Shown here piece by piece: positions 13,824-21,526 of a stretch of DNA of 22,103 bases. This DNA comes from CAZDJQ01 sp964505765. GTDB taxonomy: Bacteria; Patescibacteriota; Microgenomatia; UBA12405; JAHJSD01. Each line of letters begins with the position of its first letter. The first letter of the stretch is position 1. Made by a program: the position numbers and the translations under genes. The DNA lies in contig CAZDJQ010000013.1 in assembly GCA_964505765.1 (NCBI GenBank), positions 1 through 22,103 on the forward strand, given 5' to 3'. The notes under the pieces are model-generated. The model saw only the letters and a list, made by a program, of their open reading frames with translations, made no database searches and had not been told where the DNA came from.

Positions 13824-16217
13824 TTAGTTTATCGCCTTGGGGATTACTTGATCCAACCGCTTGACAAAGATAAATTCAAGTTTATCTTTAACTTCATCAG
13901 GAACATCATAAAGGTCTTTTTTATTTTTTCTGGGTAAAACCACACTTTGCAAACCGGCCCGGTGGGCGGCTAGAATCTTTTCTTTAACTCCGCCGATTTC
14001 CAACACTCTGCCTCTTAAGGTAATTTCTCCGGTCATTCCGATATTGCGTTTAACTTCTTTTCCCGTTAATGCCGAAATCAACGCCGATGCAATTGCAATC
14101 CCGGCCGAAGGGCCGTCCTTTTTAACCGCTCCTTCTGGAACGTGAATATGAAAATCTGTTTTTTTGGCAAAATCTTTATCTTTTATCCCAAATTCTTTCC
14201 AATTACTGCGGACATAAGAAAGGGCCGCTTTACACGACTCTTTCATCACATCACCCAACTGCCCGGTCAACACCAAATTCCCTTTGCCCGGCATCAAAGC
14301 CACCTCTATGAATAGGATCTCTCCACCGGTTTGAGTCCAAGCTAACCCGGTTGAAACCCCGACTTCGTCTTTTTTCCCCTTCAGCCGGTGGGAAAATTTC
14401 GGCGGTCCCAGTAATCGGTGAGCGGTCTGGATATTCATTTTGGCCTTCAGTTCTTTATCTTCCGCTTTTCTTTTAGCAACTTTACGGCATAACTTGGCAA
14501 TCACCCGCTCCAACTCTCTTACCCCCGCCTCACGGGTGTAACGGGTAACCAAATCTTTCGCTAACTTATCGGATAATTTAAAATCATCTTCGGTCAGCGC
14601 ATGCTGCCGCAATTGTTTGTGGAATAAATGTTTTCGGCCGATTTCAACCTTTTCCTCTTCTGTATAGCCTGAAAATCTAATTATTTCCAACCGATCTAAA
14701 AGCGGTCCGGGAATAGTATCGGTAACATTTCCGGTTAAAATAAAAAACACATCTGATAAATCATAAGGGACATCAAGGTAATGATCTGAAAATTCGCAAT
14801 TTTGTTCCGGATCCAGTGCTTCCAGCAACGCCGCAGAAGGATCACCCCGGAAATCCTGGCCGACCTTGTCAATTTCATCCAGCATAAACACCGGGTTGGT
14901 GGTGCCGGCATCTTTAATCCCCTGAATAATTCTTCCCGGCAGGGCGCCGACGTATGTTCGTCTGTGGCCCCTGATTTCTGCTTCATCCCGGATTCCGCCC
15001 AACGAAACCCGAACAAATTCCCGGTTTAAAGCTCGGGCAATTGATTTACCCAATGAAGTTTTACCGACTCCGGGCGGCCCGATAAAACACAAAATATTAC
15101 TGCCGCCGTTGGCATCTTTTGGGTTGCCTTTTTTATTCTCCTGATTCCGCTGTTCTTTAAGTTTCATTACGGCTAAATATTCAGTAACCCGCTCCTTAAC
15201 ATCTTTCAGGCCGTAATGATCTTGATCCAATCGTTTCTTGGATTTATCCAGACTTACTCCCTGCTCGCTTTTTTCCTGCCAAGGAATCTCTGTCAACCAC
15301 TCTATATAAGTCCGGGTGTAGCTGGCGCCGGGAGCAAAAGCATTCATCTTCGCTAACCGATCCAATTCTTTAAGAGCTTTCTTTTGCACTTCTTTCGGCA
15401 TTTTAGCCTTTTTAATTTTTTTACGTAGTTCCATAATCTCATCATCATCGCCGCTGGCGCCTAATTTTTCCAACTCTTTATCAATTGCTTTTTTTCGTTC
15501 TCGAAGAATGTTTTCCTTCATCCGCTTCTCAAATTTATCTTTGGTCTTTTTTTCAATTGATTGATCCAAACGTAAAACTTTTATTTCGTGATTTAACTGA
15601 TCCGAAACTGCTTTTAGTCGTTTATAAAGCGACTTCATTTCCAGAATTTTTTGTTTATCCTCGACACTCATGTCAAGGCTCAAAGAAATTCTATCGACTA
15701 ATTCCGACAAATTGATTTTTTCGTTCTGGCTCAGCTTGCGGAGGATAACCGGATCAAAACTTCGGCCCAAATTAAAGGCTTCTTTAATTTTCCTAACGAT
15801 ATGATCAGCCAAAATCTTTAATTCCCCCTCTTCTGCTCCCGGCACCGATTCAAACCGGCCGGCTTCCGCCTGCCAATAATCCTCAATTATCTCTACCTTG
15901 TTAATTACTACCCGTCTAACCCCTTTGAAGGAAGCATGCACCGTGCTGTCAACCCGGACTAAGTGATCAATTTCACAAACAACCCCGACATCATAAACAT
16001 CTTCTTGCCCTGGTTCATCCATTCCTGAATCTTTTTGAGCGACAACAATTACTTTTTCGCCGTCATCATATGCTTCCAGCAAACCATTAATTGATTTAGT
16101 CCGGCCGAAGATAACCGGAAGTTCAATAAAAGGAAACGGAACCTGGTTCCTGAGCGGAATTAGAGGAAGCTTTACTTGGTCTTGATTGTTTTTATTAGAC
16201 GGTAGTAATATAGTCAT
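13824..16217 (-). CDS. lon: ATP-dependent protease Lon
   Basis: A 797-residue cytosolic protease that degrades misfolded and regulatory proteins. The N-terminal LON domain (about 17-210, LPLIPLRNQVPFPF) is followed by a long coiled-coil linker (about 190-295). The AAA+ domain has Walker A GPPGVGKTS (380-388) and Walker B FMLDEIDK (444-451). The protease domain has catalytic S704 in DGPSAG and K747 in GGVKEK, 43 residues apart, the same spacing as the E. coli S679/K722 dyad. All elements are intact and the length is typical of the LonA class. It is divergent from era, and two tandem promoters with TTAGCA boxes precede it. The proximal one would give an almost leaderless mRNA; a TAG is in frame four codons before the ATG. 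Confidence 0.97.
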   Translation of the reverse strand: MTILLPSNKNNQDQVKLPLIPLRNQVPFPFIELPVIFGRTKSINGLLEAYDDGEKVIVVAQKDSGMDEPGQEDVYDVGVVCEIDHLVRVDSTVHASFKGVRRVVINKVEIIEDYWQAEAGRFESVPGAEEGELKILADHIVRKIKEAFNLGRSFDPVILRKLSQNEKINLSELVDRISLSLDMSVEDKQKILEMKSLYKRLKAVSDQLNHEIKVLRLDQSIEKKTKDKFEKRMKENILRERKKAIDKELEKLGASGDDDEIMELRKKIKKAKMPKEVQKKALKELDRLAKMNAFAPGASYTRTYIEWLTEIPWQEKSEQGVSLDKSKKRLDQDHYGLKDVKERVTEYLAVMKLKEQRNQENKKGNPKDANGGSNILCFIGPPGVGKTSLGKSIARALNREFVRVSLGGIRDEAEIRGHRRTYVGALPGRIIQGIKDAGTTNPVFMLDEIDKVGQDFRGDPSAALLEALDPEQNCEFSDHYLDVPYDLSDVFFILTGNVTDTIPGPLLDRLEIIRFSGYTEEEKVEIGRKHLFHKQLRQHALTEDDFKLSDKLAKDLVTRYTREAGVRELERVIAKLCRKVAKRKAEDKELKAKMNIQTAHRLLGPPKFSHRLKGKKDEVGVSTGLAWTQTGGEILFIEVALMPGKGNLVLTGQLGDVMKESCKAALSYVRSNWKEFGIKDKDFAKKTDFHIHVPEGAVKKDGPSAGIAIASALISALTGKEVKRNIGMTGEITLRGRVLEIGGVKEKILAAHRAGLQSVVLPRKNKKDLYDVPDEVKDKLEFIFVKRLDQVIPKAIN

Positions 16218-16229
16218 TTTTATATTAGC

Positions 16230-16258
16230 AGTCTATCAGAATATTTGCTAATTGTCAA
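16230..16258 (-). promoter_or_regulatory. lon proximal promoter P2
   Basis: TTGACA (16253-16258), 17-nt spacer, TAGACT (16230-16235) preceded by TGA (extended -10). The -10 ends 12 nt before the lon ATG. A TTAGCA box follows the -35 by one nt (16246-16251) and another overlaps the -10/start (16225-16230, inverted). Confidence 0.65.
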
Positions 16259-16296
16259 TTCCTCCTAGGTAGTATTTAGCAATACCACAATTGCTT

Positions 16297-16325
16297 ATCT
16301 TAAGTGCTAAAACTGCTAATGTCAA
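16297..16325 (-). promoter_or_regulatory. lon distal promoter P1 with tandem 9-bp TTAGCA repeats
   Basis: TTGACA (16320-16325), 17-nt spacer, TAAGAT (16297-16302). The spacer is almost entirely two tandem 9-mers, TTAGCAGTT and TTAGCACTT (16311-16319 and 16302-16310). Its -35 faces the era promoter region. A leader from P1 would be about 75 nt and contains AGGAGG (about 16261-16267) too far from the ATG to serve lon. Confidence 0.55.
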
Positions 16326-16343
16326 ATAATTTTAGTGTCCCTG

Positions 16344-16349
16344 TATAAT
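16344..16349 (+). promoter_or_regulatory. era -10 box (TATAAT)
   Basis: A consensus TATAAT ends 7 nt before the era ATG; the -35 region (about 16320-16326) overlaps the lon P1 -35 and is weak. A leaderless era mRNA is predicted. Confidence 0.5.
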
Positions 16350-16356
16350 ATAAAGT

Positions 16357-17193
16357 ATGAAATCAGGAACAGTCTTAATTGTCGGCCGGCCGAATTCCGG
16401 AAAATCAACTTTAATCAATGCTTTAGTCGGAAAAAAAGTCTCGATTACCTCTCTCCGGCCGCAGACGACTCAGCAGGTTCTGCAAGCCTTGTATTGGGAT
16501 AAACGAGGACAAATTATCTTTTTGGATACCCCCGGCATCTACACCAATCCGATAAATCCCCGGACCAGAAAAATTCCCGGCCTCGGCCGCCAGCAAGCGG
16601 GCGAAGCCGATGTTGTTGTTTATTTAATAGATAAAACCCGCCACCGGGGAGAAGAAGAAAACCGGGTGTTGGGCTTTGTCCGGCAAATTGATAAACCCAA
16701 GATTTTAGCCTTGAATAAAATTGATGTTTCAGAACCCGACTATACATTCCAGTATAAAATTTTAGAAGATGAATTTGACGCTTGGGTAGAAATATCCGGG
16801 TTAAAACAGATTCATTTAAAAACATTATTAGATAAAATATTTGAATTTTTGCCGGAAGGCGAAGAAATCTTTGATCCCCAAGAATATGAAACTTTCCCGG
16901 TAATCAACTTTTCAGCTGAGGATTTTGTTGCCGAAATAATTAGAGAAAAAGCCTTTATAACTCTTTATCATGAACTTCCCTACACTCTGAAAGTAGTGGT
17001 TAAAACAATTGAAGAACAAGAAGATCTGTTTAAAGTCAAAGCCGAAATTATAACCACCGCTCCCCGCTACAAAGGAATCATAATCGGCAAAGGAGGACAG
17101 ACAATTAAGCAAATTGGGATGATGGCCAGAAAAGAGTTAGAAACAATAACTAATAAAAAGGTTTATTTAAAACTAAACGTTGCTGTAAAATAA
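16357..17193 (+). CDS. era: GTPase Era
   Basis: A 278-residue GTPase that binds 16S rRNA and assists 30S assembly. G domain: G1 GRPNSGKS (10-17), switch region RPQTTQQ (34-40), G3 DTPG (57-60) and G4 NKID (120-123). The C-terminal KH domain carries GKGG (244-247) within IIGKGGQTIKQIG. The protein is somewhat shorter than the roughly 300 residues usual for Era and ends at KVYLKLNVAVK, without the common W-x-x-x-x-x-x-L tail. It starts at the ATG at 16357, seven nt after a TATAAT and without a Shine-Dalgarno. The gene is transcribed alone: it is divergent from lon and followed 2 nt later by a strong hairpin. Confidence 0.95.
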   Translation: MKSGTVLIVGRPNSGKSTLINALVGKKVSITSLRPQTTQQVLQALYWDKRGQIIFLDTPGIYTNPINPRTRKIPGLGRQQAGEADVVVYLIDKTRHRGEEENRVLGFVRQIDKPKILALNKIDVSEPDYTFQYKILEDEFDAWVEISGLKQIHLKTLLDKIFEFLPEGEEIFDPQEYETFPVINFSAEDFVAEIIREKAFITLYHELPYTLKVVVKTIEEQEDLFKVKAEIITTAPRYKGIIIGKGGQTIKQIGMMARKELETITNKKVYLKLNVAVK

Positions 17194-17195
17194 CT

Positions 17196-17246
17196 CTGCT
17201 CCACTAAACAGCACGATCGTCTGTTTTAGCGGAGCAGTTGATTTTT
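17196..17246 (+). terminator. Terminator-like hairpin after era
   Basis: CTGCTCC pairs with GGAGCAG and CTAAACAG with CTGTTTTAG (one bulge), around a loop CACGATCGT (17212-17220), starting 2 nt after the era stop. It is followed by TTGATTTTT, a broken U-run, so termination is plausible but not ideal. The loop sequence repeats in the hairpin after serS. Confidence 0.7.
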
Positions 17247-17266
17247 AAAGGTTAATTTTTTATATT
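17238..17266 (+). promoter_or_regulatory. Promoter of the Gld-type ABC operon
   Basis: TTGATT (17238-17243), 17-nt spacer, TATATT (17261-17266), which ends 7 nt before the ATG at 17274. The -35 overlaps the tail of the era terminator. Confidence 0.5.
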
Positions 17267-17273
17267 AAAAACT

Positions 17274-17960
17274 ATGTTGGCAGTTAAGAATTTATCTAAG
17301 AATTTCGGTAAAATAAAGGCGGTCAATAAAATAAATTTTTCTATTGATAAAGGGGAAATCGTCGGCTTTTTAGGACCAAACGGGGCCGGCAAAACCACCA
17401 CCATGCGATTGCTAACCGGTTTTTTATCTCCCAACAAAGGCACGATTACTATCAATAATCAGCCGCCCAAAAAAGCCAGACCAATCATTGGTTATTTGCC
17501 GGAAGAAAACCCGTTATACGACCAATTAACCCCGCTTGAGTATTTAATTTTTATCGGCCAAATGCACTTAATGTCTAAGAACGAAATTTACTCCCGCATG
17601 GCTTATGTTATTGAAAAAAGTTCGCTGCAGCCGGTTTTAACCCAAAAAATTGAGACCTTATCCCGGGGCTACCGCCAGCGGGTTGGCTTGGCGGCAACTC
17701 TTATCCATGATCCGGACTTAATTATTATGGATGAGCCGACTTCCGGATTAGACCCCAACCAACAAGCAGAGATGAAAAAACTGATTCAAAAATTGGCTGA
17801 AGATAAGGCCGTTATCTTTTCCACTCATATTTTGTCGGAAGCAGAGTCTGTCTGCCAGCGGGTAATAATTATCGACCAGGGGGAAATTGTCGGCAGACAA
17901 GATTTAACCAAACTGAAAACTGGAGAATTAAATAAAATATTTACTAAGCTGACAACATGA
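17274..17960 (+). CDS. ABC transporter ATPase, GldA/NatA-type
   Basis: A 228-residue ATPase with Walker A GPNGAGKTT (34-42), signature LSRGYRQR (129-136), Walker B LIIMDEPTSGLD (149-160) and H-loop H185 (FSTHILSEAE). The Q-loop region reads YLPEENPLYDQLT, the form common in the ABC-2 subfamily that includes gliding-motility GldA and drug/sodium exporters. It is the first gene of a four-gene operon; its TGA overlaps the permease ATG by 4 nt. Together with the permease and GldG-like protein it should form an inner-membrane ABC complex. A role in gliding is not implied, since GldAFG homologs are widespread in non-gliding bacteria. An extended N-terminus is unlikely because the TATATT lies 7 nt before the ATG. 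Confidence 0.9.
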   Translation: MLAVKNLSKNFGKIKAVNKINFSIDKGEIVGFLGPNGAGKTTTMRLLTGFLSPNKGTITINNQPPKKARPIIGYLPEENPLYDQLTPLEYLIFIGQMHLMSKNEIYSRMAYVIEKSSLQPVLTQKIETLSRGYRQRVGLAATLIHDPDLIIMDEPTSGLDPNQQAEMKKLIQKLAEDKAVIFSTHILSEAESVCQRVIIIDQGEIVGRQDLTKLKTGELNKIFTKLTT

Positions 17961-18679
17961 AAAAAACCCGATTTGCAAATTTATTAAAAAAGGAATTAAA
18001 AATAAATTACTTAATTTCTCCATTAGGTTTCATATTTGCCGGATTATTCTCTGCCGTCTCTCTTTGGCTTTTTTTCCAGGATTTCTTTATAATCGGCCAA
18101 GCCCGCTTGCAATCTCTCTTTAATATTTTTCCGTTTTTATTTTTATTTTTTCTACCGGCGATAACAATGAATTTGTTTTCACAAGAGAAAAAAAACAACA
18201 CTTGGGAAATTTTATTAACTTTGCCGATTAATGAAAGTCAAATTGTTTTATCTAAATTTTCAGCCGCTTTAATCTTTGCCTTTTCGGCAATCCTGCTTAC
18301 TCTCCCCTCAACCGCGGCAGTAATCTATTTGGGCCAGCCGGATACCGGAGTGATCATCAGCGCCTACCTCGGCACTTTTCTTATAACTGCCAGCTACATC
18401 AGCAGCGGCTTATTTTTCTCCAGCTTAACCACCAACCCGATTATTGCTTTTATTTCTTCCGCCACCTTTTTACTAATTAATTTCTTTTTAGGACAACCCG
18501 AGCTAATTTCCCGGTTGCCGAATCAAATCTCTCAAATAGTCAGCGCCATCAGTCTCAACTTTCACTATCAGAATATAATCCACGGCAATCTTTTAATAGA
18601 CGGTCTAATTTTATTTTTCAGCTGGACATTTTTATTTTTATGGTTAACTATTGTCAATCTTAAAAGCCGTGATTACTAA
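17957..18679 (+). CDS. ABC-2 type permease (GldF-like)
   Basis: A 240-residue membrane protein with about six helices (near 17-40, 50-70, 92-118, 128-150, 157-178 and 215-235). The sequence EKKNNTWEILLTLPINESQIVLSKF between helices two and three [residues about 77-101; core TWEILLTLPI] is the usual ABC-2 permease coupling segment. It overlaps the ATPase by 4 nt (ATGA) and the GldG-like gene by about 11 nt, so translation is tightly coupled. It is the transmembrane half of the complex. The substrate cannot be read from the sequence. Confidence 0.88.
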   Translation: MKKTRFANLLKKELKINYLISPLGFIFAGLFSAVSLWLFFQDFFIIGQARLQSLFNIFPFLFLFFLPAITMNLFSQEKKNNTWEILLTLPINESQIVLSKFSAALIFAFSAILLTLPSTAAVIYLGQPDTGVIISAYLGTFLITASYISSGLFFSSLTTNPIIAFISSATFLLINFFLGQPELISRLPNQISQIVSAISLNFHYQNIIHGNLLIDGLILFFSWTFLFLWLTIVNLKSRDY

Positions 18680-20192
18680 AAAACTTCAAAAAATATCAAA
18701 CACCAAAATATGGGCAACCACGATTAATATTATTCTTGTTATTATCGGACTAAATATTCTAGTTAAATTTCTCCCGTTGCAGTTTGATTTAACCGCCAAT
18801 AAAATCCACACCCTTTCCCGGGAATCAAAACAAATAGTTAAAGCCGGCGACGATATTATCACCATTAAAGCATTTATTTCCGATAATTTGCCCGGACAAC
18901 TAATCACTATCAGGGAATCGCTTAAAAGCATCCTGGATCAATACGACCAAATCGGCGGCGGTAATTTAAAAATAATATGGTTGGATCCAACCAAAAACGA
19001 CGAAGCAGAATCAGAGGCGCAATCCTTGGGAATTCAACCGATCCAGTTTTCCTCCGTTGAAAAAGACCAATTCCAAGTTACCCAGGCTTACTTTGGTTTA
19101 GCCATATTTTACGCCGGAGAAAAGGAAGTAATTCCGGCGCTTCAAGAAATAAACAGTCTAGAATACCAACTGACTTCCACTATTAAAAAATTACACCAAG
19201 ACCAATTGCCCAAACTGGGTTTTTCAATCGGCTTTGGTGAACGGCCGGACTTAACTCAAATAAAACAGGCATTACAAATGAATTACCAGCTTGTCGACAT
19301 TGACCTTAACAATGAACAAGCCGACCTTGAACCGCTTGACGGCTTAATTATCGCCGGTCCGGAACAAAAGATTGAATCGGAATCAAAACAAAAGATAGAC
19401 CGCTTAATTGCCGAAGGAAAAGGAGTAATTTTTCTTATTGACCGAATCCGGATTGACCAAACCATGCAGCCTCAGTTGGTTGATCCTGACCTAAGCGATT
19501 TATTAGCCCATTACGGCTTCACCCTCAGCAATCAATTGGTTCTTGACCAGTCAGCTGCTTTGGCCAACTTCCAAATCGACCAAAGACCGCTAGTGGTTCC
19601 CTACCCGTTATGGATAAAAACCCAACCGGAGAACCGGGCAGTCGATTTGCCGCCTACTTCCGGCTTGAATTCAGTAGTATTTCCCTGGATTTCTCCGCTG
19701 GAATTAGATAAAGATGCCGTTGCTCTATGGCGCTCGAGTTCCGAATCTGCAGTCTTAGATCAAATTGAAAATATTTCACCCTTACAGCAATGGCAGTTTA
19801 ATGACAATAAAAAGCAATCTGTTTTAGCCGGCATCCAGACCAACGAATTATCCGGTTTCTATACCCCGGATCAGCCAAAAAACCGGACCAAACTGGCGGT
19901 AATCGGAGACAGTGATTTTGTGGCTGATAACTTTGTCCAAAATTATCCTGCCAACCGTCAATTCTTTTTAAATTTAGTTGATTATTTGGTTTCTGATCAA
20001 GACTTAATTAATATTCGAAGTAAACAGAGCTTCAGCCGGCCGCTAAAAGAGATTCCTGACCACCAGAAACAAATTATCCGCTGGGTAGGAATCGGCTTCG
20101 GCCCGGTTTTTTCTTTATTAATCAGTTTATTAATTTATTACCAGCGTAAAACATGGCTCAATGGCTTAAAGACCCGTTTATTATCAGCTTGA
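18669..20192 (+). CDS. GldG-like ABC transporter auxiliary protein
   Basis: About 507 residues if started at the GTG at 18669; a TTG at 18651 would add six. It has an N-terminal membrane helix (about 15-36), then the family start FDLTANKIHTLSRESKQIV, a large extracytoplasmic domain of the ABC_transp_aux type (including the LEYQLTSTIKKL segment and the DGLIIAGP turn), and a C-terminal membrane helix (about 472-495) with a basic tail. This is the GldG/IFT52-like architecture. It probably assembles with the ATPase and permease; the periplasmic-side domain may bind a ligand or a partner. Its end overlaps the next gene by 40 nt. Confidence 0.85.
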   Translation: MITKKLQKISNTKIWATTINIILVIIGLNILVKFLPLQFDLTANKIHTLSRESKQIVKAGDDIITIKAFISDNLPGQLITIRESLKSILDQYDQIGGGNLKIIWLDPTKNDEAESEAQSLGIQPIQFSSVEKDQFQVTQAYFGLAIFYAGEKEVIPALQEINSLEYQLTSTIKKLHQDQLPKLGFSIGFGERPDLTQIKQALQMNYQLVDIDLNNEQADLEPLDGLIIAGPEQKIESESKQKIDRLIAEGKGVIFLIDRIRIDQTMQPQLVDPDLSDLLAHYGFTLSNQLVLDQSAALANFQIDQRPLVVPYPLWIKTQPENRAVDLPPTSGLNSVVFPWISPLELDKDAVALWRSSSESAVLDQIENISPLQQWQFNDNKKQSVLAGIQTNELSGFYTPDQPKNRTKLAVIGDSDFVADNFVQNYPANRQFFLNLVDYLVSDQDLINIRSKQSFSRPLKEIPDHQKQIIRWVGIGFGPVFSLLISLLIYYQRKTWLNGLKTRLLSA

Positions 20193-20701
20193 TTATTTTG
20201 GCGGCTGTCGGCGGCGGTTTAGCCTGGGTTAAGCTCCGTCCCACAACCAAACCGCCGGACCCTTACTTAGGCTCGCAGACGAGTGAAATTAATAAAATCG
20301 AAATAACTGAACCGGGCCGGACAACTATGTTAATAAAAGAAAACGACCAATGGCTGGTCAAAACTGAAAAAGAAGAAAATGCTGATCAGCAATTAGTTTT
20401 GGATTTGTTAAATAAACTAAAAATTCTGGCCCCGGCTGAAAAAGTTTCCCAAAACCCGGACAATCATGATAAATATGATTTAACCCCGGAAAAAGCGGTT
20501 AGGCTGAGTGTTTTTAAAAACAACTTAAAATTGCTTGATCTGCTGATCGGTAAAGTCGGGCCGGGGTTTAATAATCACTATTTTCGTAAACACGATAAAG
20601 ATGAAGTTTATCTTTCCAATACGCCGCTTAAATCTGTTTTATTCCCCCCGGCTGGTTGGGTTAATTCCGAATCGGTTCCCAATAATAATTCTCTTCAATG
20701 A
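20153..20701 (+). CDS. DUF4340-domain membrane-anchored protein (short form)
   Basis: A 182-residue protein with one N-terminal membrane helix (about 7-27) and one DUF4340-type beta-rich domain (about 42-170): EINKIEITEPGRTTMLIKE, a WLV strand, LLNKLKIL, then LLIGKVGPGFNNHYFRK [all single-spaced by loops]. DUF4340 proteins usually follow GldG-like genes and are often longer with several repeats; this one holds a single unit. It is the last gene of the operon and overlaps the GldG-like gene by 40 nt. The stop overlaps the convergent DUF389 gene by 7 nt, with no terminator between. Confidence 0.8.
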   Translation: MAQWLKDPFIISLIILAAVGGGLAWVKLRPTTKPPDPYLGSQTSEINKIEITEPGRTTMLIKENDQWLVKTEKEENADQQLVLDLLNKLKILAPAEKVSQNPDNHDKYDLTPEKAVRLSVFKNNLKLLDLLIGKVGPGFNNHYFRKHDKDEVYLSNTPLKSVLFPPAGWVNSESVPNNNSLQ

Positions 20702-21336
20702 ATTTTAATCTGCTGGTTTTTAACCACCAATAGAGCGGCAAAAGCTCCAATGATTATTCCGATCAAATTAAAAAACAAATTGGCACCGGCATTCAACAAA
20801 ACCGCTTGATTTTGGTTTTCAAGGGCAATCCCAATAATCGCTATCGGCGGCACCAAAGCAACCGATACTGCCACTCCGGTTATTTTTTCCGAAACATCAG
20901 GACCGAAAAAGCTTAGTGCCGCAGCAATTCCGGCAATCACCGCTACCAAAAAATAAATTAAAATATTCGGTCCCAGCTTGCTAATTAATTCAATTGCCAT
21001 AATGTCAATCTTGAGAACATATGACAACGCCGCACAAATCCCCACTCCGACCAAAACCTCTAATAATAGATTTTCAAGCCTGATCAAAGCAGTTTTTTTA
21101 TCTTGCCAGACAATTGCCGCCGGGATAATTAAAACCGAATAAATTAAAGGGGAGATAATCATTGATCCGATAATCACCGGAAGGGAATTTATCGACAACC
21201 CCAACACGCAGGTCGCTAAACCGGCAAAAGATAAAAAGCCTGAGAGAAAATCTTGTTTAGACTTCTCCGCTAATCTTTCATAAGCCCCTTGCAGTTTAAT
21301 TTTTTTGATTATTTTAAAATTATTCAAAAAAGACAT
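20695..21336 (-). CDS. DUF389 family membrane protein
   Basis: A 213-residue membrane protein with about six helices. The pattern SINSLPVIIGSMIISPLIYSV [core VIIGSMIISPL], then GVGICAALSYVL and VAVSVALVPPIAIIG, is the signature of DUF389 (formerly TIGR00341-type) proteins, whose function is uncertain. The N-terminal 35 residues are basic and cytoplasmic. It stands alone, convergent with the ABC operon, with stops overlapping. An extended -10 (TGCTAGAAT) lies 12 nt before the ATG at 21334-21336 and no Shine-Dalgarno is seen. Confidence 0.85.
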   Translation of the reverse strand: MSFLNNFKIIKKIKLQGAYERLAEKSKQDFLSGFLSFAGLATCVLGLSINSLPVIIGSMIISPLIYSVLIIPAAIVWQDKKTALIRLENLLLEVLVGVGICAALSYVLKIDIMAIELISKLGPNILIYFLVAVIAGIAAALSFFGPDVSEKITGVAVSVALVPPIAIIGIALENQNQAVLLNAGANLFFNLIGIIIGAFAALLVVKNQQIKIH

Positions 21337-21348
21337 CTTGATATTTTT

Positions 21349-21357
21349 ATTCTAGCA
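21349..21357 (-). promoter_or_regulatory. Extended -10 (TGCTAGAAT) of the DUF389 gene
   Basis: On the minus strand TGC-TAGAAT ends 12 nt before the ATG at 21336. The -35 is weak. Confidence 0.4.
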
Positions 21358-21441
21358 AATAATTTTTAGACTAAAAATGTTTTGAAGTTTTTCCTACTGC
21401 CCAATCGGCTACAACTTTGGTTGGACATCGTGGATAAGATT

Positions 21442-21467
21442 AGAACGATATTTCAAACAATCGTTCT
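21442..21467 (-). other. Hairpin AGAACGAT/ATCGTTCT
   Basis: A perfect 8-bp stem with a 10-nt loop, 49 nt downstream of the DNPH1-like stop and touching the stop of the 19-residue ORF. No U-run follows on the minus strand, so termination here is uncertain. It lies in the 179-nt gap upstream of the DUF389 gene. Confidence 0.5.
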
Positions 21468-21526
21468 TACTCAGGTTCTTCTTTTAGCTCTTTAGCAAAC
21501 TGGCAAAACCGACAATTATTTTTCAT
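21467..21526 (-). CDS. Possible 19-residue CxxC microprotein
   Basis: MKNNCRFCQFAKELKEEPE, from an ATG at 21524-21526 to TAA at 21467-21469. The ATG lies inside the last codons of the DNPH1-like gene (11-nt overlap) and is preceded at 7 nt by AGAAGGA (21534-21540), a real Shine-Dalgarno in a window where those are rare. C5 and C8 form a CxxC knuckle and the remainder is a charged helix. It resembles the zinc-knuckle start of HIT-family proteins, but nothing HIT-like follows. Confidence 0.35.
   Translation of the reverse strand: MKNNCRFCQFAKELKEEPE

Noticed and set aside
16210..16267. Small ORF from TTG after AGGAGG in the lon leader
   Set aside because: Spacing between AGGAGG and TTG is only two nt, and the 12-codon frame overlaps the P2 promoter; too weak to call.
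16225..16319. True CIRCE operator at lon
   Set aside because: Half-sites resemble TTAGCACTC but no pair has the required 9-nt spacing and inverted arrangement.
21467..21526. Truncated HIT-family protein
   Set aside because: Only the CxxC start resembles HIT proteins; no HIT sequence follows in any frame downstream.
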